Source: a virus
DNA: 64,000 nt
Direction: 5' to 3' (one strand)
Virus record (IMG/VR): IMGVR_UViG_3300042540_001399
Span: 62,001 to 126,000 of that record
In this document: one piece after another, positions 44,970 to 53,025 of the stretch
Layout: every line of letters begins with the position of its first letter
Position numbering within the stretch: the stretch's first letter is position 1
Notes under the pieces: generated by a model
Seen by the model: the letters and a program-made list of their open reading frames with translations, nothing else
Databases searched by the model: none
What the model was told of the DNA's origin: nothing
Translations under genes and position numbers: made by a program

Positions 44970-45140
44970 ATGGAAACACTTGAACAAATTAAAGTTTTGA
45001 CAGAACAATTGAGCGTGGATACAACCAAATTCTTTGCTGGTAACAAAAGTGCTGGTACAAGAGCTAGAAAATCAGCACAAGAACTGAAATCTTTATTACA
45101 ACAATTAAGAGGTGAAATTTTAGAAAGTAAAAGGGCTTAA
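44970..45140 (+). CDS. Histone H1-like DNA-binding protein (Bacteroidota Hc1 type)
   Basis: 56 residues: METLEQIKVLTEQLSVDTTK then FFAGNKSAGTRARKSAQELK and SLLQQLRGEILESKRA. The K-F-F-x-G-N-K-x-A-G-T-R-x-R-K-x-x-Q-E-L-K core is the signature of the small histone H1-like (Hc1-type) proteins that Bacteroidota encode, which bind and condense DNA. It lacks the Lys/Ala/Pro-rich tail of longer Hc1 proteins. Starts 61 bp after the preceding gene; the next ATG follows its TAA by one base. Likely role: phage or host nucleoid compaction, or transcription silencing. Strong family call. Confidence 0.82.
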   Translation: METLEQIKVLTEQLSVDTTKFFAGNKSAGTRARKSAQELKSLLQQLRGEILESKRA

Positions 45141-45141
45141 T

Positions 45142-45336
45142 ATGACTAATATCGATACGTTATATTTGTTTGTATTTATATTTTCGATTATATCAATAAC
45201 TAGAATTTTTCTAAAATTTATTATTTCCCTATTACAGACAGATCCTAAACCTATTTTGTTTAGTAATAGGGAAATCTTTCTTTATGGTTTATTTTTAACT
45301 TATATAATAACATTTCTAATACAAAACAACAAATGA
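45142..45336 (+). CDS. Small two-helix membrane protein
   Basis: 64 residues, two hydrophobic segments (YLFVFIFSIISITRIF and EIFLYGLFLTYIITFLI) joined by a ~20-residue polar loop with charged residues. Such a hairpin topology fits small holins, but no lytic gene is immediately beside it. It ends in an ATGA overlap with the next gene. Confidence 0.6.
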   Translation: MTNIDTLYLFVFIFSIISITRIFLKFIISLLQTDPKPILFSNREIFLYGLFLTYIITFLIQNNK

Positions 45337-45755
45337 GTTTATTTAAAGAATTTAACATTCTATTTCCGTATTTACAATCGGTAAGAAAAATGAAAAACTA
45401 TCTATCTTTTGATATAGAATTTCCAAATACTTGGAAATTACCAAAAAAGTTTGTAGATGAAAAAAGTGTTGTTGAAAACGACCCAACCAACGTCGGTGTA
45501 AGATTTTTTTCTTTTGTAACTCAGTTCAATGAACAATCTGTAGAAAATCAAATATCTAATATAAAAAACATTATTGCTTACAATAAAGAAAGAGAAGAAA
45601 AAGATCGACTATTTCAACAGAAGATAGATGAACTAAAACACATATTTGAAAAACAAAAGTTAAATGATCTACAAGGACTAAAATTTGAAATTAATAATCC
45701 TAAAATAGAATTAGAAGATGACGAAGAAGAAAACCAAGTTGGAAGCGGAAATTGA
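45333..45755 (+). CDS. Conserved-type phage protein of unknown function
   Basis: 140 residues. The N-terminal ~75 residues form a compact domain (YLSFDIEFPNTWKLPKKFV, VGVRFFSFVTQF) of a kind I associate with T4-like phages from metagenomes. A coiled-coil helix (KEREEKDRLFQQKIDELKHI) and an acidic tail (ELEDDEEENQ) follow. It overlaps its neighbours on both sides (4 bp upstream, 38 bp downstream), suggesting a tightly coupled cluster of three small proteins. Confidence 0.55.
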   Translation: MSLFKEFNILFPYLQSVRKMKNYLSFDIEFPNTWKLPKKFVDEKSVVENDPTNVGVRFFSFVTQFNEQSVENQISNIKNIIAYNKEREEKDRLFQQKIDELKHIFEKQKLNDLQGLKFEINNPKIELEDDEEENQVGSGN

Positions 45756-45918
45756 TTGGTTGAAAAGTGAAATAGAAAAAGACAAAAATGATCTTGATAT
45801 TGAAAAACACAATTTAATTGCTGAAATTAAAAAACTAAAAAAAGAAGATATATTACCAAAAAAACCTGAAAAACTAAGTGTATGGGAGAAGATGAAAAAA
45901 ATATTAATGATATCTTAG
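45718..45918 (+). CDS. Small coiled-coil protein
   Basis: 66 residues, almost entirely a charged coiled coil (LEAEIDWLKSEIEKDKNDL) ending in a basic/hydrophobic tail (VWEKMKKILMIS). It starts inside the preceding gene by 38 bp and ends 37 bp inside the next. Likely a partner of one of those proteins. Moderate confidence because the frame overlaps are long. Confidence 0.5.
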   Translation: MTKKKTKLEAEIDWLKSEIEKDKNDLDIEKHNLIAEIKKLKKEDILPKKPEKLSVWEKMKKILMIS

Positions 45919-46208
45919 AAAAATTGTTAGTTGTTACTGAAGCGGCTAATGAAATTTTCCCAGAAGGAAAACCGATCTTGGTTTATGAATTGAATGATCA
46001 AGATTTCAAAAAAGTACAAAGTAATTTTAGAAAAATTGATATAAATAAATTAAGATTTAAAATAGATATTTCAGGTACAGAAATAGTTTTTGTTAATACA
46101 AAAGTTTACGAAGAAACAAAAGACGAAGAAGTAAAGAATGAAAAAAAACCAAGTTTTTTCAAAAGATTATTCTTTCGTAAAAGTAGTGAATCTTCTGTAA
46201 AGAAATGA
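45882..46208 (+). CDS. Small hypothetical protein with basic C-terminus
   Basis: 108 residues. An acidic N-terminal domain (EKNINDILEKLLVVTEAANE) and a strand-rich middle (IDISGTEIVFVNT), then a Lys/Arg/Phe-rich tail (KKPSFFKRLFFRKSS) that could touch membrane or nucleic acid. Its 3' end overlaps the convergent minus-strand gene by 42 bp. Confidence 0.5.
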   Translation: MGEDEKNINDILEKLLVVTEAANEIFPEGKPILVYELNDQDFKKVQSNFRKIDINKLRFKIDISGTEIVFVNTKVYEETKDEEVKNEKKPSFFKRLFFRKSSESSVKK

Positions 46209-46805
46209 TTTGTTAATTCCTTTTGATTCTAAAATATTATATAAATATTTTTTTTGTTCTTTAGAAGAATCTTTGACTAAAATACAATCCAACCTGTTAT
46301 TACTTATCAAGTAAGATTCCAATACATCCATAAACCTTGAACACTCGTCGATAGACTTCAATGAAATCAAATTGACATCATTATCATTTTGTATCGCGAC
46401 TTTATTGTTCAATTTTGAAACTAACTTTATGTTTGATTTAGGTAAATATTTTTTTACAAAAGAATCAAAATTAATTTTAGATTTTTCCTGAACGTCATAA
46501 ACTTCTTCATGAATATTATATTTCGAAATTTTACTTAATCTATAGTTAGTATCGTCGAGATCAACTTTTACCTGCCTTCCGAGTTCATCTTTTACAAAGT
46601 ATAAATCAAAATTTGTACTACCCGATTCCAAAAAACCAATTTCGTAATCACACAATTTTCCATTTTCAAAACGTTTAGGAAAATTCACTGAATTGCTAGT
46701 TTGTAGTAAAAAATCAAAGTATTTTAATGCTCTTTCTTTATTCAAAAATTTATTTAGAATCTTTTTTCTTTTTTTATTTTTGAATAGTACTATTAGATAT
46801 TTCAT
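46167..46805 (-). CDS. Conserved hypothetical protein
   Basis: 212 residues from the ATG at 46805 (MKYLIVLFKNKKRKKILNKF). A longer frame extending into the divergent DnaJ gene gives a non-credible hydrophobic extension. Basic N-terminal helix, then a mixed alpha/beta domain (LDDTNYRLSKISKYNIHEEV) and a C-terminal helix-rich part (CILVKDSSKEQKKYLYNIL). I believe similar proteins occur in related phages but have no function. Transcribed divergently from DnaJ across a 44-bp gap and convergently with 45882-46208. Confidence 0.55.
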   Translation of the reverse strand: MKYLIVLFKNKKRKKILNKFLNKERALKYFDFLLQTSNSVNFPKRFENGKLCDYEIGFLESGSTNFDLYFVKDELGRQVKVDLDDTNYRLSKISKYNIHEEVYDVQEKSKINFDSFVKKYLPKSNIKLVSKLNNKVAIQNDNDVNLISLKSIDECSRFMDVLESYLISNNRLDCILVKDSSKEQKKYLYNILESKGINKSFLYRRFTTFTKE

Positions 46806-46849
46806 TTTTTTTATCCTATAATTTAAAATATACAAGAAAAAAACAATAA

Positions 46850-47773
46850 ATGAACGCTGAAAATCATTACTCTGTTTTAGGGGTTGAAGAAACCGCAACT
46901 CAAGAAGAAATAAAAAAAGCTTATAGAAAATTGGCAAAAGAAAATCATCCCGATAAAGGTGGGGATGAAGAATTATTTAAAAAAATTTCCGTGGCATATG
47001 ATGTAGTTGGTGATGAACAAAAAAGAAAAGAATACGACATACAAAGAAAAAATCCGTTTGCCGGGTCCAACTTCAGGGATTTTAGTAGTATGTTTAATAT
47101 GTTTAATCAGAATTTTAGACAACAACAGAAACCTTCAAGAATTATTACACTTTCTGTAGATGTTATAAAAAGTTTCATGAATGAAAAAGTTAACTTGAAT
47201 TATCAAAGAAAAGAAAAGTGTGATCCATGTAATGGTACTGGTGGGGACAAACGATCATGTGCCACTTGTAAAGGTGAAGGTGTTTTATGGGCACAAGTTG
47301 GTAGTGGGATGTTTGTTCAGATGGTACAAAAGATTTGTACTTCATGTAATGGTTTTGGTCATACATTGATTAATGCATGTCATGTTTGTAAAGGTGATGG
47401 TAATAAAGATGAGGTAAAAAGTGTTGAACTTAGAATACCACATGGGATTGATGATGGTCAAATGATGCGTTTACAAAACATGGGAGATTTCGAAAATGGT
47501 ATTTACGGTGATCTTTTAGTTAAAATAACATTAACAAATGAAAGTGGTTTTGAAAAGTTTGGTGAACACCTATTATATAATAAATATTTCACATTGGACG
47601 ATCTCAATCAGGAAAATTTTGTTATCCCACATCCACAAGGTGAAATAATGGTTAATTTTCCAAAACAAATGGATACATCAAAACCATTAAGACTTAAAGG
47701 AAAAGGATTTAAAGGTAGAAACGTTATTGGGGATCTACTTGTCAAACAATTTTTAAAATATGAAAGAAGTTAG
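46850..47773 (+). CDS. dnaJ: DnaJ-family co-chaperone
   Basis: 307 residues. J domain at residues 1-65 with the HPD motif at 33-35. A short G/F-like region (~70-95) contains [17 protein letters not shown]. The full type-I zinc domain follows with four CxxCxGxG-type units ([32 protein letters not shown]; ~124-190). Then comes the C-terminal substrate-binding region ending near the usual VKF element. Shorter than host DnaJ (~375), with a reduced C-terminal dimerisation part. A phage DnaJ would recruit host DnaK for replication-complex remodelling or virion protein folding. Very confident. Confidence 0.92.
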   Translation: MNAENHYSVLGVEETATQEEIKKAYRKLAKENHPDKGGDEELFKKISVAYDVVGDEQKRKEYDIQRKNPFAGSNFRDFSSMFNMFNQNFRQQQKPSRIITLSVDVIKSFMNEKVNLNYQRKEKCDPCNGTGGDKRSCATCKGEGVLWAQVGSGMFVQMVQKICTSCNGFGHTLINACHVCKGDGNKDEVKSVELRIPHGIDDGQMMRLQNMGDFENGIYGDLLVKITLTNESGFEKFGEHLLYNKYFTLDDLNQENFVIPHPQGEIMVNFPKQMDTSKPLRLKGKGFKGRNVIGDLLVKQFLKYERS

Positions 47774-47928
47774 AAAGAACTAATAATGTCCTGTACTAAT
47801 CTTACTGCCCCATATATAGAAAGACCTAATAAAACTATACCAAAAGTGACCAAAAATAATTGTAATTTTTCTTGTCCTTTATTACATTTTCTACATCCTG
47901 TAACTTGTGTTGCTTCTTTTTTTTCCAT
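47770..47928 (-). CDS. 52-residue single-helix membrane protein with CxxC
   Basis: A short minus-strand gene: [20 protein letters not shown], then [20 protein letters not shown], then [11 protein letters not shown]. One membrane helix at ~22-41, a Cys-x-x-Cys pair at residues 12 and 15 on the N-terminal side, and an amphipathic end. Its stop overlaps the DnaJ stop (convergent). I recall small proteins of this plan in Bacteroidota phages. Function unknown. Confidence 0.65.
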   Translation of the reverse strand: MEKKEATQVTGCRKCNKGQEKLQLFLVTFGIVLLGLSIYGAVRLVQDIISSF

Positions 47929-47935
47929 ATAATAA

Positions 47936-48442
47936 TTATAATATTACAGTCCTTAAATGAAAATACTTTTCTAACATAACTTTTCTTGATTGAAGAACAT
48001 CTTTACCGTATAGTTTTAGATAAGTACCATTATCAGAAAATGTACTTGACACAATTAAAAATGTATTATCATCACTTCTTGCAAGTATGAATTCAATATA
48101 GTCAAATACGTGTTCATCTTTATTATCTTCTCTTTTAAATACAAATTTTATTTTTTTTTCTGTTGGATCTTTAGAAAATTCATATAAAATTTTTTTATAT
48201 TTATCACGAATTATATCAGAAAGCATAGTATTAGGTACTCCAACTCTTGTATGAATCTTACTACCTGAATAAATTGCATTTAAAATTATATCTTTTATTT
48301 CCCCATAACTTAAATTACTTTTTCTATCTGAAGTTTGATGAGTTGTTGCAATAAATTTTGGACCTTCAGGCGCAGTAAAAAGTTTATGGTGTTTACCACG
48401 ATTTTCTATTATTATACTTTTAAGTACACTTAATACTTTCAT
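47936..48442 (-). CDS. Hypothetical protein
   Basis: 168 residues from the ATG at 48442 (MKVLSVLKSIIIENRGKHHK). A TTG six codons upstream lies within the late-type motif and is rejected as the start. The protein has a basic helical N-terminus, a central SDIIRDKYKKILYEFSKD segment, and a C-terminal strand-rich end (FLIVSSTFSDNGTYLKLYG, then KDVLQSRKVMLEKYF). No family recognised. A TATTTATTA motif ends 3 nt before the ATG. Confidence 0.55.
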   Translation of the reverse strand: MKVLSVLKSIIIENRGKHHKLFTAPEGPKFIATTHQTSDRKSNLSYGEIKDIILNAIYSGSKIHTRVGVPNTMLSDIIRDKYKKILYEFSKDPTEKKIKFVFKREDNKDEHVFDYIEFILARSDDNTFLIVSSTFSDNGTYLKLYGKDVLQSRKVMLEKYFHLRTVIL

Positions 48443-48445
48443 TAG

Positions 48446-48454
48446 TAATAAATA
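48446..48454 (-). promoter_or_regulatory. TATTTATTA late-type promoter motif
   Basis: Minus-strand TATTTATTA, 3 nt before the ATG at 48442. Implies a leaderless transcript if it acts as a -10 element. Confidence 0.4.
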
Positions 48455-48464
48455 GCACAAAAAA

Positions 48465-48490
48465 TAAAAAAGGGGACAAAGTCCCCCTTT
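48465..48490 (-). terminator. Intrinsic terminator of the miniature unit
   Basis: On the minus strand GGGGAC-TTT-GTCCCC followed by T6-A-T6. It lies between the small unit at 48515-48647 and the gene starting at 48442. Confidence 0.8.
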
Positions 48491-48514
48491 ATGTTTTTCC
48501 TGTTAGGAAGGTAA

Positions 48515-48586
48515 TTAACCTGTCTCTAATAACCGTAAGATGACATCACGACTTGCGTTTTTTAAATGGTGTACCAAATCATCCAT
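48515..48586 (-). CDS. Candidate 23-residue microprotein (or part of a small RNA)
   Basis: The only minus-strand ORF in the miniature transcription unit: MDDLVHHLKNASRDVILRLL then ETG. It is amphipathic and helical, and its start lies about 24 nt downstream of the expected transcription start, in an A-rich context (AACAAAATGG). It is flanked by a host-consensus promoter and an intrinsic terminator. Too short to judge by coding statistics; the transcript could equally be a structured RNA. Confidence 0.4.
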   Translation of the reverse strand: MDDLVHHLKNASRDVILRLLETG

Positions 48587-48594
48587 TTTGTTTA

Positions 48595-48606
48595 GTGGTT
48601 AACCAC
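48595..48606. promoter_or_regulatory. 12-bp perfect palindrome, possible operator
   Basis: GTGGTTAACCAC lies just downstream of the expected start site of the minus-strand host-type promoter. Position and symmetry fit a repressor operator or a 5' RNA hairpin. Confidence 0.45.
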
Positions 48607-48616
48607 ATCAACAATA

Positions 48617-48647
48617 CAAAGATAGTGGTTTTTTATTAATATCCAAA
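48617..48647 (-). promoter_or_regulatory. Consensus Bacteroidota promoter
   Basis: Minus strand: TTTG (48647-48644), exactly 19 nt, TATCTTTG (48624-48617). A perfect match to the TTTG / TAnnTTTG consensus. Confidence 0.75.
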
Positions 48648-48704
48648 TAAATTATAAAAAAGTTTGATGTTGATTAATATGATTAAGTTTATTATTTTTT
48701 ATAC

Positions 48705-49544
48705 ATGTTAAGTTATATCGGAGGTAAAAGTAAAATCGGGAAATGGATTGTTCCTTATTACGATAAAAATATGGAGGTTTATTTAGAAACTTTCGGAGGA
48801 ATGTTTTGGTGTTTCTATAATATGGATCTAAAACAATTCCCCAGACTTAAAAAAGTTGTATACAATGACTTCAACCCACTAAACTATAATCTATTTAAAT
48901 GTGTTCAAAATCCAACTGAATTATTAAGGGCAATAAACAATATTGATTGTCAAAAACAAGGAGTAGATAATACCCCTGAAATATATAAACAACAGTTTAT
49001 AAGCTTTCAGGCTGAATTATTTAATGAAGGTTTCAGCTTAGAACCTGGCAATTATGAAGTCGCGGCTAAGTATGTTTACATTTTAACACAGGTTTTCAGT
49101 GGATCAAAACCTGAAACATCAAACTTTATTGACCTTAAAGGAAAATATAAATCGAAATATCTTACGTTTAGAGATAAGTTGTCTAAACCTGATTGGGTGG
49201 ATCACTTTTTAAAAATTACAGATGTTGAAAATATGGATTTTGCGGACGTGATACAAAAATACGATTCACCATCTACGTACATTTATTTGGACCCACCATA
49301 TTGGAAAACAGAAAACTATTATTCCAATCATGATTTCGATAGACAAGACCATGAAAGATTGGCAAACGTATTACACAAAGTCCAGAGTAAGTTTTCTCTA
49401 TCATACTATGATTTCGAACTACTTCACAATTGGTTTCCTGAAGATCAATATACTTGGGTCAGAAAAGAATTTGCAAAAGCCGCCGCAGCAAAGAAAGGTG
49501 AAAAACAAAACATGGGTGAAGAATTACTTATTATGAATTATTAA
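48705..49544 (+). CDS. D12-class DNA adenine N6-methyltransferase (second copy, Dam-like)
   Basis: 279 residues. N-terminal YIGGKSKIGKWIVPYY (SAM-binding G-x-K-x-x-L-type start), ETFGGMFWCFYNMD (motif I), VVYNDFNP (acidic adenosine-binding strand) and YLDPPYW at 195-201 (catalytic DPPY, D196): the standard D12/Dam order and a normal Dam length. Unlike the copy at 35720 it is full length. It methylates adenine N6 in a short target, probably to protect phage DNA from host restriction or to mark it. It follows the miniature unit, transcribed the other way. Confidence 0.85.
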   Translation: MLSYIGGKSKIGKWIVPYYDKNMEVYLETFGGMFWCFYNMDLKQFPRLKKVVYNDFNPLNYNLFKCVQNPTELLRAINNIDCQKQGVDNTPEIYKQQFISFQAELFNEGFSLEPGNYEVAAKYVYILTQVFSGSKPETSNFIDLKGKYKSKYLTFRDKLSKPDWVDHFLKITDVENMDFADVIQKYDSPSTYIYLDPPYWKTENYYSNHDFDRQDHERLANVLHKVQSKFSLSYYDFELLHNWFPEDQYTWVRKEFAKAAAAKKGEKQNMGEELLIMNY

Positions 49545-49562
49545 TTTTTTGACTTGTTGAAA

Positions 49563-49571
49563 TATTTATTA
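49563..49571 (+). promoter_or_regulatory. TATTTATTA late-type promoter motif
   Basis: TATTTATTA 11 nt before the ATG at 49583. Confidence 0.5.
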
Positions 49572-49582
49572 ATAAAAAAATT

Positions 49583-51520
49583 ATGGAATTAGTAAAGTTA
49601 TTATCCAATATAGTAAAAGAAAACACCAAAGTTAAAAATAGTTTATTATTAGAATATCCAGAATCAACAATTAAAAGGTTAGTCCTTAAGTTTAGTGGAA
49701 GTACAGAAGACACGGTAGATCAAATTAGACAAACCATTTCTGATTTTGAAAGATTCAAAAATACCTTGGTAGGAGCTGAAAGGGACATCTTCACATATGA
49801 TTATCAAAAATTAAAGGATCTTGTAAAGTCTAAAAGTGAAAGTCAAAAATCTAAAAGAACTTTTGATGATGTTTTTAAAACATTCATGGAAAAAAATGCT
49901 GGTGCAGACAAAAGACTTACTAAATTGAATATTAAAAAGTTTTTTGAAATGAAAGCTTTAGATCCAAAAAGATTCAGAAAAGACATTTTGGACATGACAT
50001 CTATGGAATTGTCATCTTTGGTTAGACGTGAATTTGAAAATTTCATGAAAGAAAAATTAACAGAAAAGTTAATAAAAGAAAATCCTCAAGAAAATATTGA
50101 ACAAATAGTCAATAGGGTTGATAGATATGTTGCAAACTACACATTAGTCCCTATAAATACAAAACCTGCAGGTATGATGAATTTTGTTGAATTCGAACAT
50201 GTTGTGGATGTTTTACCAATGGAAGACGAATATAAAATTCCTGAAATTGATGTTTCTGATGTTGATGTTGTTTTTGAAGACGACAGCATTCTGATATTCA
50301 ATCCTGATCAAAAACACAAGTGTATCAATATACGAAAAAAGTTTGCCCCTGATAGAAGATGGTGTACATCTTGGGAAGGGTCATCGAATTATTTTTATAA
50401 TTATAGGCTTAGACAAAATCTTACATTATACTATGTTATAAATAAAAATTTAAATGAAAGCGATGTAAATTTTGCGGTTGTTATACTGGTTGATTATGAT
50501 TGGAGAAAAAATGTACAATTTAGATTAGCCGATGGTACAAACTCAGGAAAATACGCCGGAGCAACCGTTTTACCTTGGAGTGAAATAACTAAAAAAATAC
50601 CAAATTTAATCGGTAAAGAAAAATATTTTGTACCGCATCCATACTCTTCTGAACAACAAAGTATGATGATGAGCTTCGAAAGAAAAAATTTGACATCTAC
50701 CGACGCAATAAAAGAACTTGGTTCTGAAGAAAACGTTGAATTATGGTTAGAATTAAGGACTCCTGATTTAACTCAGATCGCTACTGGCCCAATAATTTGG
50801 AAAAATTTTACACCTTATTTGAGACATAAATACATTGGTATGGACGGTAAATTGAATGCTGAAATGTTGAAATTTACTGATAAGGAAAGTAAAGATTACT
50901 ATCTTACTAAAAAACGTAAATCACTTTTGTTAACTGACATTGACAAATTGACAGAGGCGGATGTTTCTTTGATTATGAGTGATGAAATGTCACCATATCA
51001 TGAAGCACTTATTAATTCATATGCAAAACAATTGGCAAAGAAAAATATTGATCTTAGTTATCTACCGATATCATTCCCTAATGATTCCGCAGCTAAATTT
51101 GCCACCATGTTTGGTTTAGACACATTGTTTTCTATTTTACCTGAAGATACAAGATTCCTTAATTTGGAAAACAAATCAGACAAACAGGAACCATTTGACG
51201 TACCCGCAAACATATCAAGATTCAAAAATTTGAAAACATTTGTTGCTGACAATATTATCAAAAGTTTACCTGAATCAATTGGTGAATGTAAAATGTTGTC
51301 TTTCCTAAATGTCACAGGAAATAAAGAATTAAAAACTTTACCAAAGTCACTAGCAACTTTGTATTGTCTCAACTTTATTTCAGTTATGGATTCTGGCATT
51401 GATATTGATAACCTACCAAAGGAGCTATTCAAACACATGATACCTACTGAAGATTTTTTCATAGTCAATTTCCCTGAAGAGCTCAAAGTTAAAAGAGGTT
51501 GTAAATCTAACGAAGACTAA
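49583..51520 (+). CDS. Large protein with a WCTS-type domain and leucine-rich repeats
   Basis: 645 residues. An N-terminal helical region (~1-200); then FAPDRRWCTSWEGSSNYFYN (~253-272) and LTLYYVINKNLN (~277-288), a pattern (R-W-C-T/I-S followed by Y-x-x-Y-R and a F/Y-strand) I recall from large proteins of T4-like phages. The last ~120 residues (~523-625) contain leucine-rich repeats (LKTFVADNIIKSLPESIGEC, LSFLNVTGNKELKTLPKSL). LRRs suggest protein-protein binding. Monocistronic start with a late-type motif, so possibly a virion-packaged effector; that is inference. Confidence 0.6.
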   Translation: MELVKLLSNIVKENTKVKNSLLLEYPESTIKRLVLKFSGSTEDTVDQIRQTISDFERFKNTLVGAERDIFTYDYQKLKDLVKSKSESQKSKRTFDDVFKTFMEKNAGADKRLTKLNIKKFFEMKALDPKRFRKDILDMTSMELSSLVRREFENFMKEKLTEKLIKENPQENIEQIVNRVDRYVANYTLVPINTKPAGMMNFVEFEHVVDVLPMEDEYKIPEIDVSDVDVVFEDDSILIFNPDQKHKCINIRKKFAPDRRWCTSWEGSSNYFYNYRLRQNLTLYYVINKNLNESDVNFAVVILVDYDWRKNVQFRLADGTNSGKYAGATVLPWSEITKKIPNLIGKEKYFVPHPYSSEQQSMMMSFERKNLTSTDAIKELGSEENVELWLELRTPDLTQIATGPIIWKNFTPYLRHKYIGMDGKLNAEMLKFTDKESKDYYLTKKRKSLLLTDIDKLTEADVSLIMSDEMSPYHEALINSYAKQLAKKNIDLSYLPISFPNDSAAKFATMFGLDTLFSILPEDTRFLNLENKSDKQEPFDVPANISRFKNLKTFVADNIIKSLPESIGECKMLSFLNVTGNKELKTLPKSLATLYCLNFISVMDSGIDIDNLPKELFKHMIPTEDFFIVNFPEELKVKRGCKSNED

Positions 51521-51524
51521 TTAT

Positions 51525-51821
51525 ATGACTAATGTTGATATTGAAGTTTACATAAGTAATCTAATCAATTTTTTTGAAAAGAATCCTAATGATTTAATGG
51601 TTCTGATAGGTAATTTACAAAAAGAAGATTTTTATAAAAAACTTAAAGAAAAATCAATACAAAATTTTGATAACGGTATTGATTATATACTATCAAAAGA
51701 CCAAATAGTTGAAATTGTAATCGAACTCAAGTTACCTGAACTTGTAGAAACTTCTAATCCAAAAGAAGTAATTGAAGGGTACATCCAAAAAACAAAGTTT
51801 GGTAATATAATTTTGAATTAA
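51525..51821 (+). CDS. Small acidic hypothetical protein
   Basis: 98 residues, helical (VDIEVYISNLINFFEKNPND, IVIELKLPELVETSNPKEVI). No recognised motif or membrane segment. It starts 4 bp after the LRR gene, so it is probably co-transcribed and may be its partner. Confidence 0.55.
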   Translation: MTNVDIEVYISNLINFFEKNPNDLMVLIGNLQKEDFYKKLKEKSIQNFDNGIDYILSKDQIVEIVIELKLPELVETSNPKEVIEGYIQKTKFGNIILN

Positions 51822-51823
51822 AA

Positions 51824-51854
51824 TTTGTTTTTATTGAAAAAACGTTTATCTTTG
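51824..51854 (+). promoter_or_regulatory. Consensus Bacteroidota promoter
   Basis: TTTG (51824-51827), exactly 19 nt, TATCTTTG (51847-51854), ending 22 nt before the ATG at 51877. Perfect consensus. Confidence 0.8.
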
Positions 51855-51876
51855 TTCAATAATTAAAAACAAATAT

Positions 51877-52632
51877 ATGATCTACACTCCTGAACTTATT
51901 AAATCCCAAGCACCTTCAGTATTCGCAACTTCAGCATCTCCAAAGATGACTAACAAGTACACTTTTGTACCAACTGATCAAGTTTTAGAATTTTTTGATC
52001 GCGAAGGTTGGCAAATAGCATCTGTTAAACAAACAGGTAAGGGAATACATTCATTACACGAAATCAGATTCCGTAACAGCGAACTTCCCAAAGTTGGTGA
52101 TACATTAGTTGAAGCAATTGTCAAAAATTCACACAACGGTACTTCTGCTTTTTCTTTGAGTGCTGGACTATTCAGATTAGTTTGTTCAAACGGATTGACG
52201 GTACCAACAGCAGTGGCGGATAGATTTACTATGAGACACAATCATTTTCAACTTGACGATGTTAAAGAACTGGCAGATCAATTTTCTAAAAAATTACCAT
52301 TGATTGAACAATCGGTAGGAAGAATGATGGAACGTGAAATGTCAACTGATGAAAAAATTAGTTTTGTTCGTGAATCTGCTAAAATCAGATTTAACGCTGA
52401 AAAAACATTGAACGATATGGAAATTATGGGTCTTCTAACACCTAATCGGAAAGAAGATGAAGGAGATGACCTTTGGAAAGTTTTTAACACAGTACAAGAA
52501 AAATTTATTCGTGGTGGTGTTCAGGTATCAAACCAAAGGGGTAGGGTTTCTAAGATGAGAAAAATTGATAGTATTATCGCACAAAATAGTATCAATACGA
52601 AACTTTGGGAGTTGGCCGAAGAAATGATCTAA
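51877..52632 (+). CDS. DUF932-family (phage/plasmid-related) protein
   Basis: 251 residues. YTFVPTDQVLEFFDREGWQI near the start, the central HEIRFRNSELPKVGD and the highly characteristic FRLVCSNGLTV (~106-116) followed by a helical FNAEKTLNDMEIMGLL region identify the DUF932/TIGR03299-type family that is common on phages and plasmids. Its function is unsettled; some members lie near recombination genes. It is a single-gene unit between a perfect host-type promoter and a terminator, so it is probably expressed strongly and early by host RNA polymerase. Confidence 0.82.
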   Translation: MIYTPELIKSQAPSVFATSASPKMTNKYTFVPTDQVLEFFDREGWQIASVKQTGKGIHSLHEIRFRNSELPKVGDTLVEAIVKNSHNGTSAFSLSAGLFRLVCSNGLTVPTAVADRFTMRHNHFQLDDVKELADQFSKKLPLIEQSVGRMMEREMSTDEKISFVRESAKIRFNAEKTLNDMEIMGLLTPNRKEDEGDDLWKVFNTVQEKFIRGGVQVSNQRGRVSKMRKIDSIIAQNSINTKLWELAEEMI

Positions 52633-52636
52633 AAAT

Positions 52637-52670
52637 AAAGTGGTGACTTTTTCACCACTTTATTTATTTT
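52637..52670 (+). terminator. Strong intrinsic terminator
   Basis: Ten-base perfect stem AAAGTGGTGA/TCACCACTTT, loop CTTTT, then ATTTATTTTT, right after the DUF932 gene. Confidence 0.88.
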
Positions 52671-52676
52671 TATATT

Positions 52677-53018
52677 ATGACAAATACTAAAGAACTTTTT
52701 GATAAAGAAACTGAGTTTCTAAAATCTATTTATGATAGGGAAGGAAAAATATTATCAAAAAACAGAATCCAAGGTCAATTAAATGTCACACCCGAAATTC
52801 TTTTAGAAAAAAACTATAAACCAGAATATCTTAATATGTACACTTATGAAAATGGTGTTTCTTTTATAGATGCAATTTTTCGTAACAAGTCTGACATTTT
52901 CATATATTTATCTAAAAAGATAGCTGTAGACTCGGGATATCAAATAATGATTTATTTTGAACCAGAAAAACTAGAAGAAACTAAATTCTTTGTAAAAAAC
53001 TTAATAAAATTAAAATAA
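52677..53018 (+). CDS. Hypothetical protein
   Basis: 113 residues, alpha/beta (RIQGQLNVTPEILLEKNYKP, SGYQIMIYFEPEKLEETKF). No catalytic motif, membrane helix or signal peptide. It heads a short run (this gene, thioredoxin, micro-lipoprotein, glutaredoxin) that ends at a terminator; a redox link is only positional. Confidence 0.5.
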   Translation: MTNTKELFDKETEFLKSIYDREGKILSKNRIQGQLNVTPEILLEKNYKPEYLNMYTYENGVSFIDAIFRNKSDIFIYLSKKIAVDSGYQIMIYFEPEKLEETKFFVKNLIKLK

Positions 53019-53025
53019 TAAAAAA

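Noticed and set aside
46806-46937. N-terminal extension of the minus-strand gene at 46167 into DnaJ
   Set aside because: It would overlap the J-domain coding region and starts away from any signal; the ATG at 46805 gives a normal product.
47936-48460. TTG start at 48460 for the minus-strand hypothetical gene
   Set aside because: The TTG and following codons overlap the TATTTATTA motif; the ATG at 48442 is better placed.
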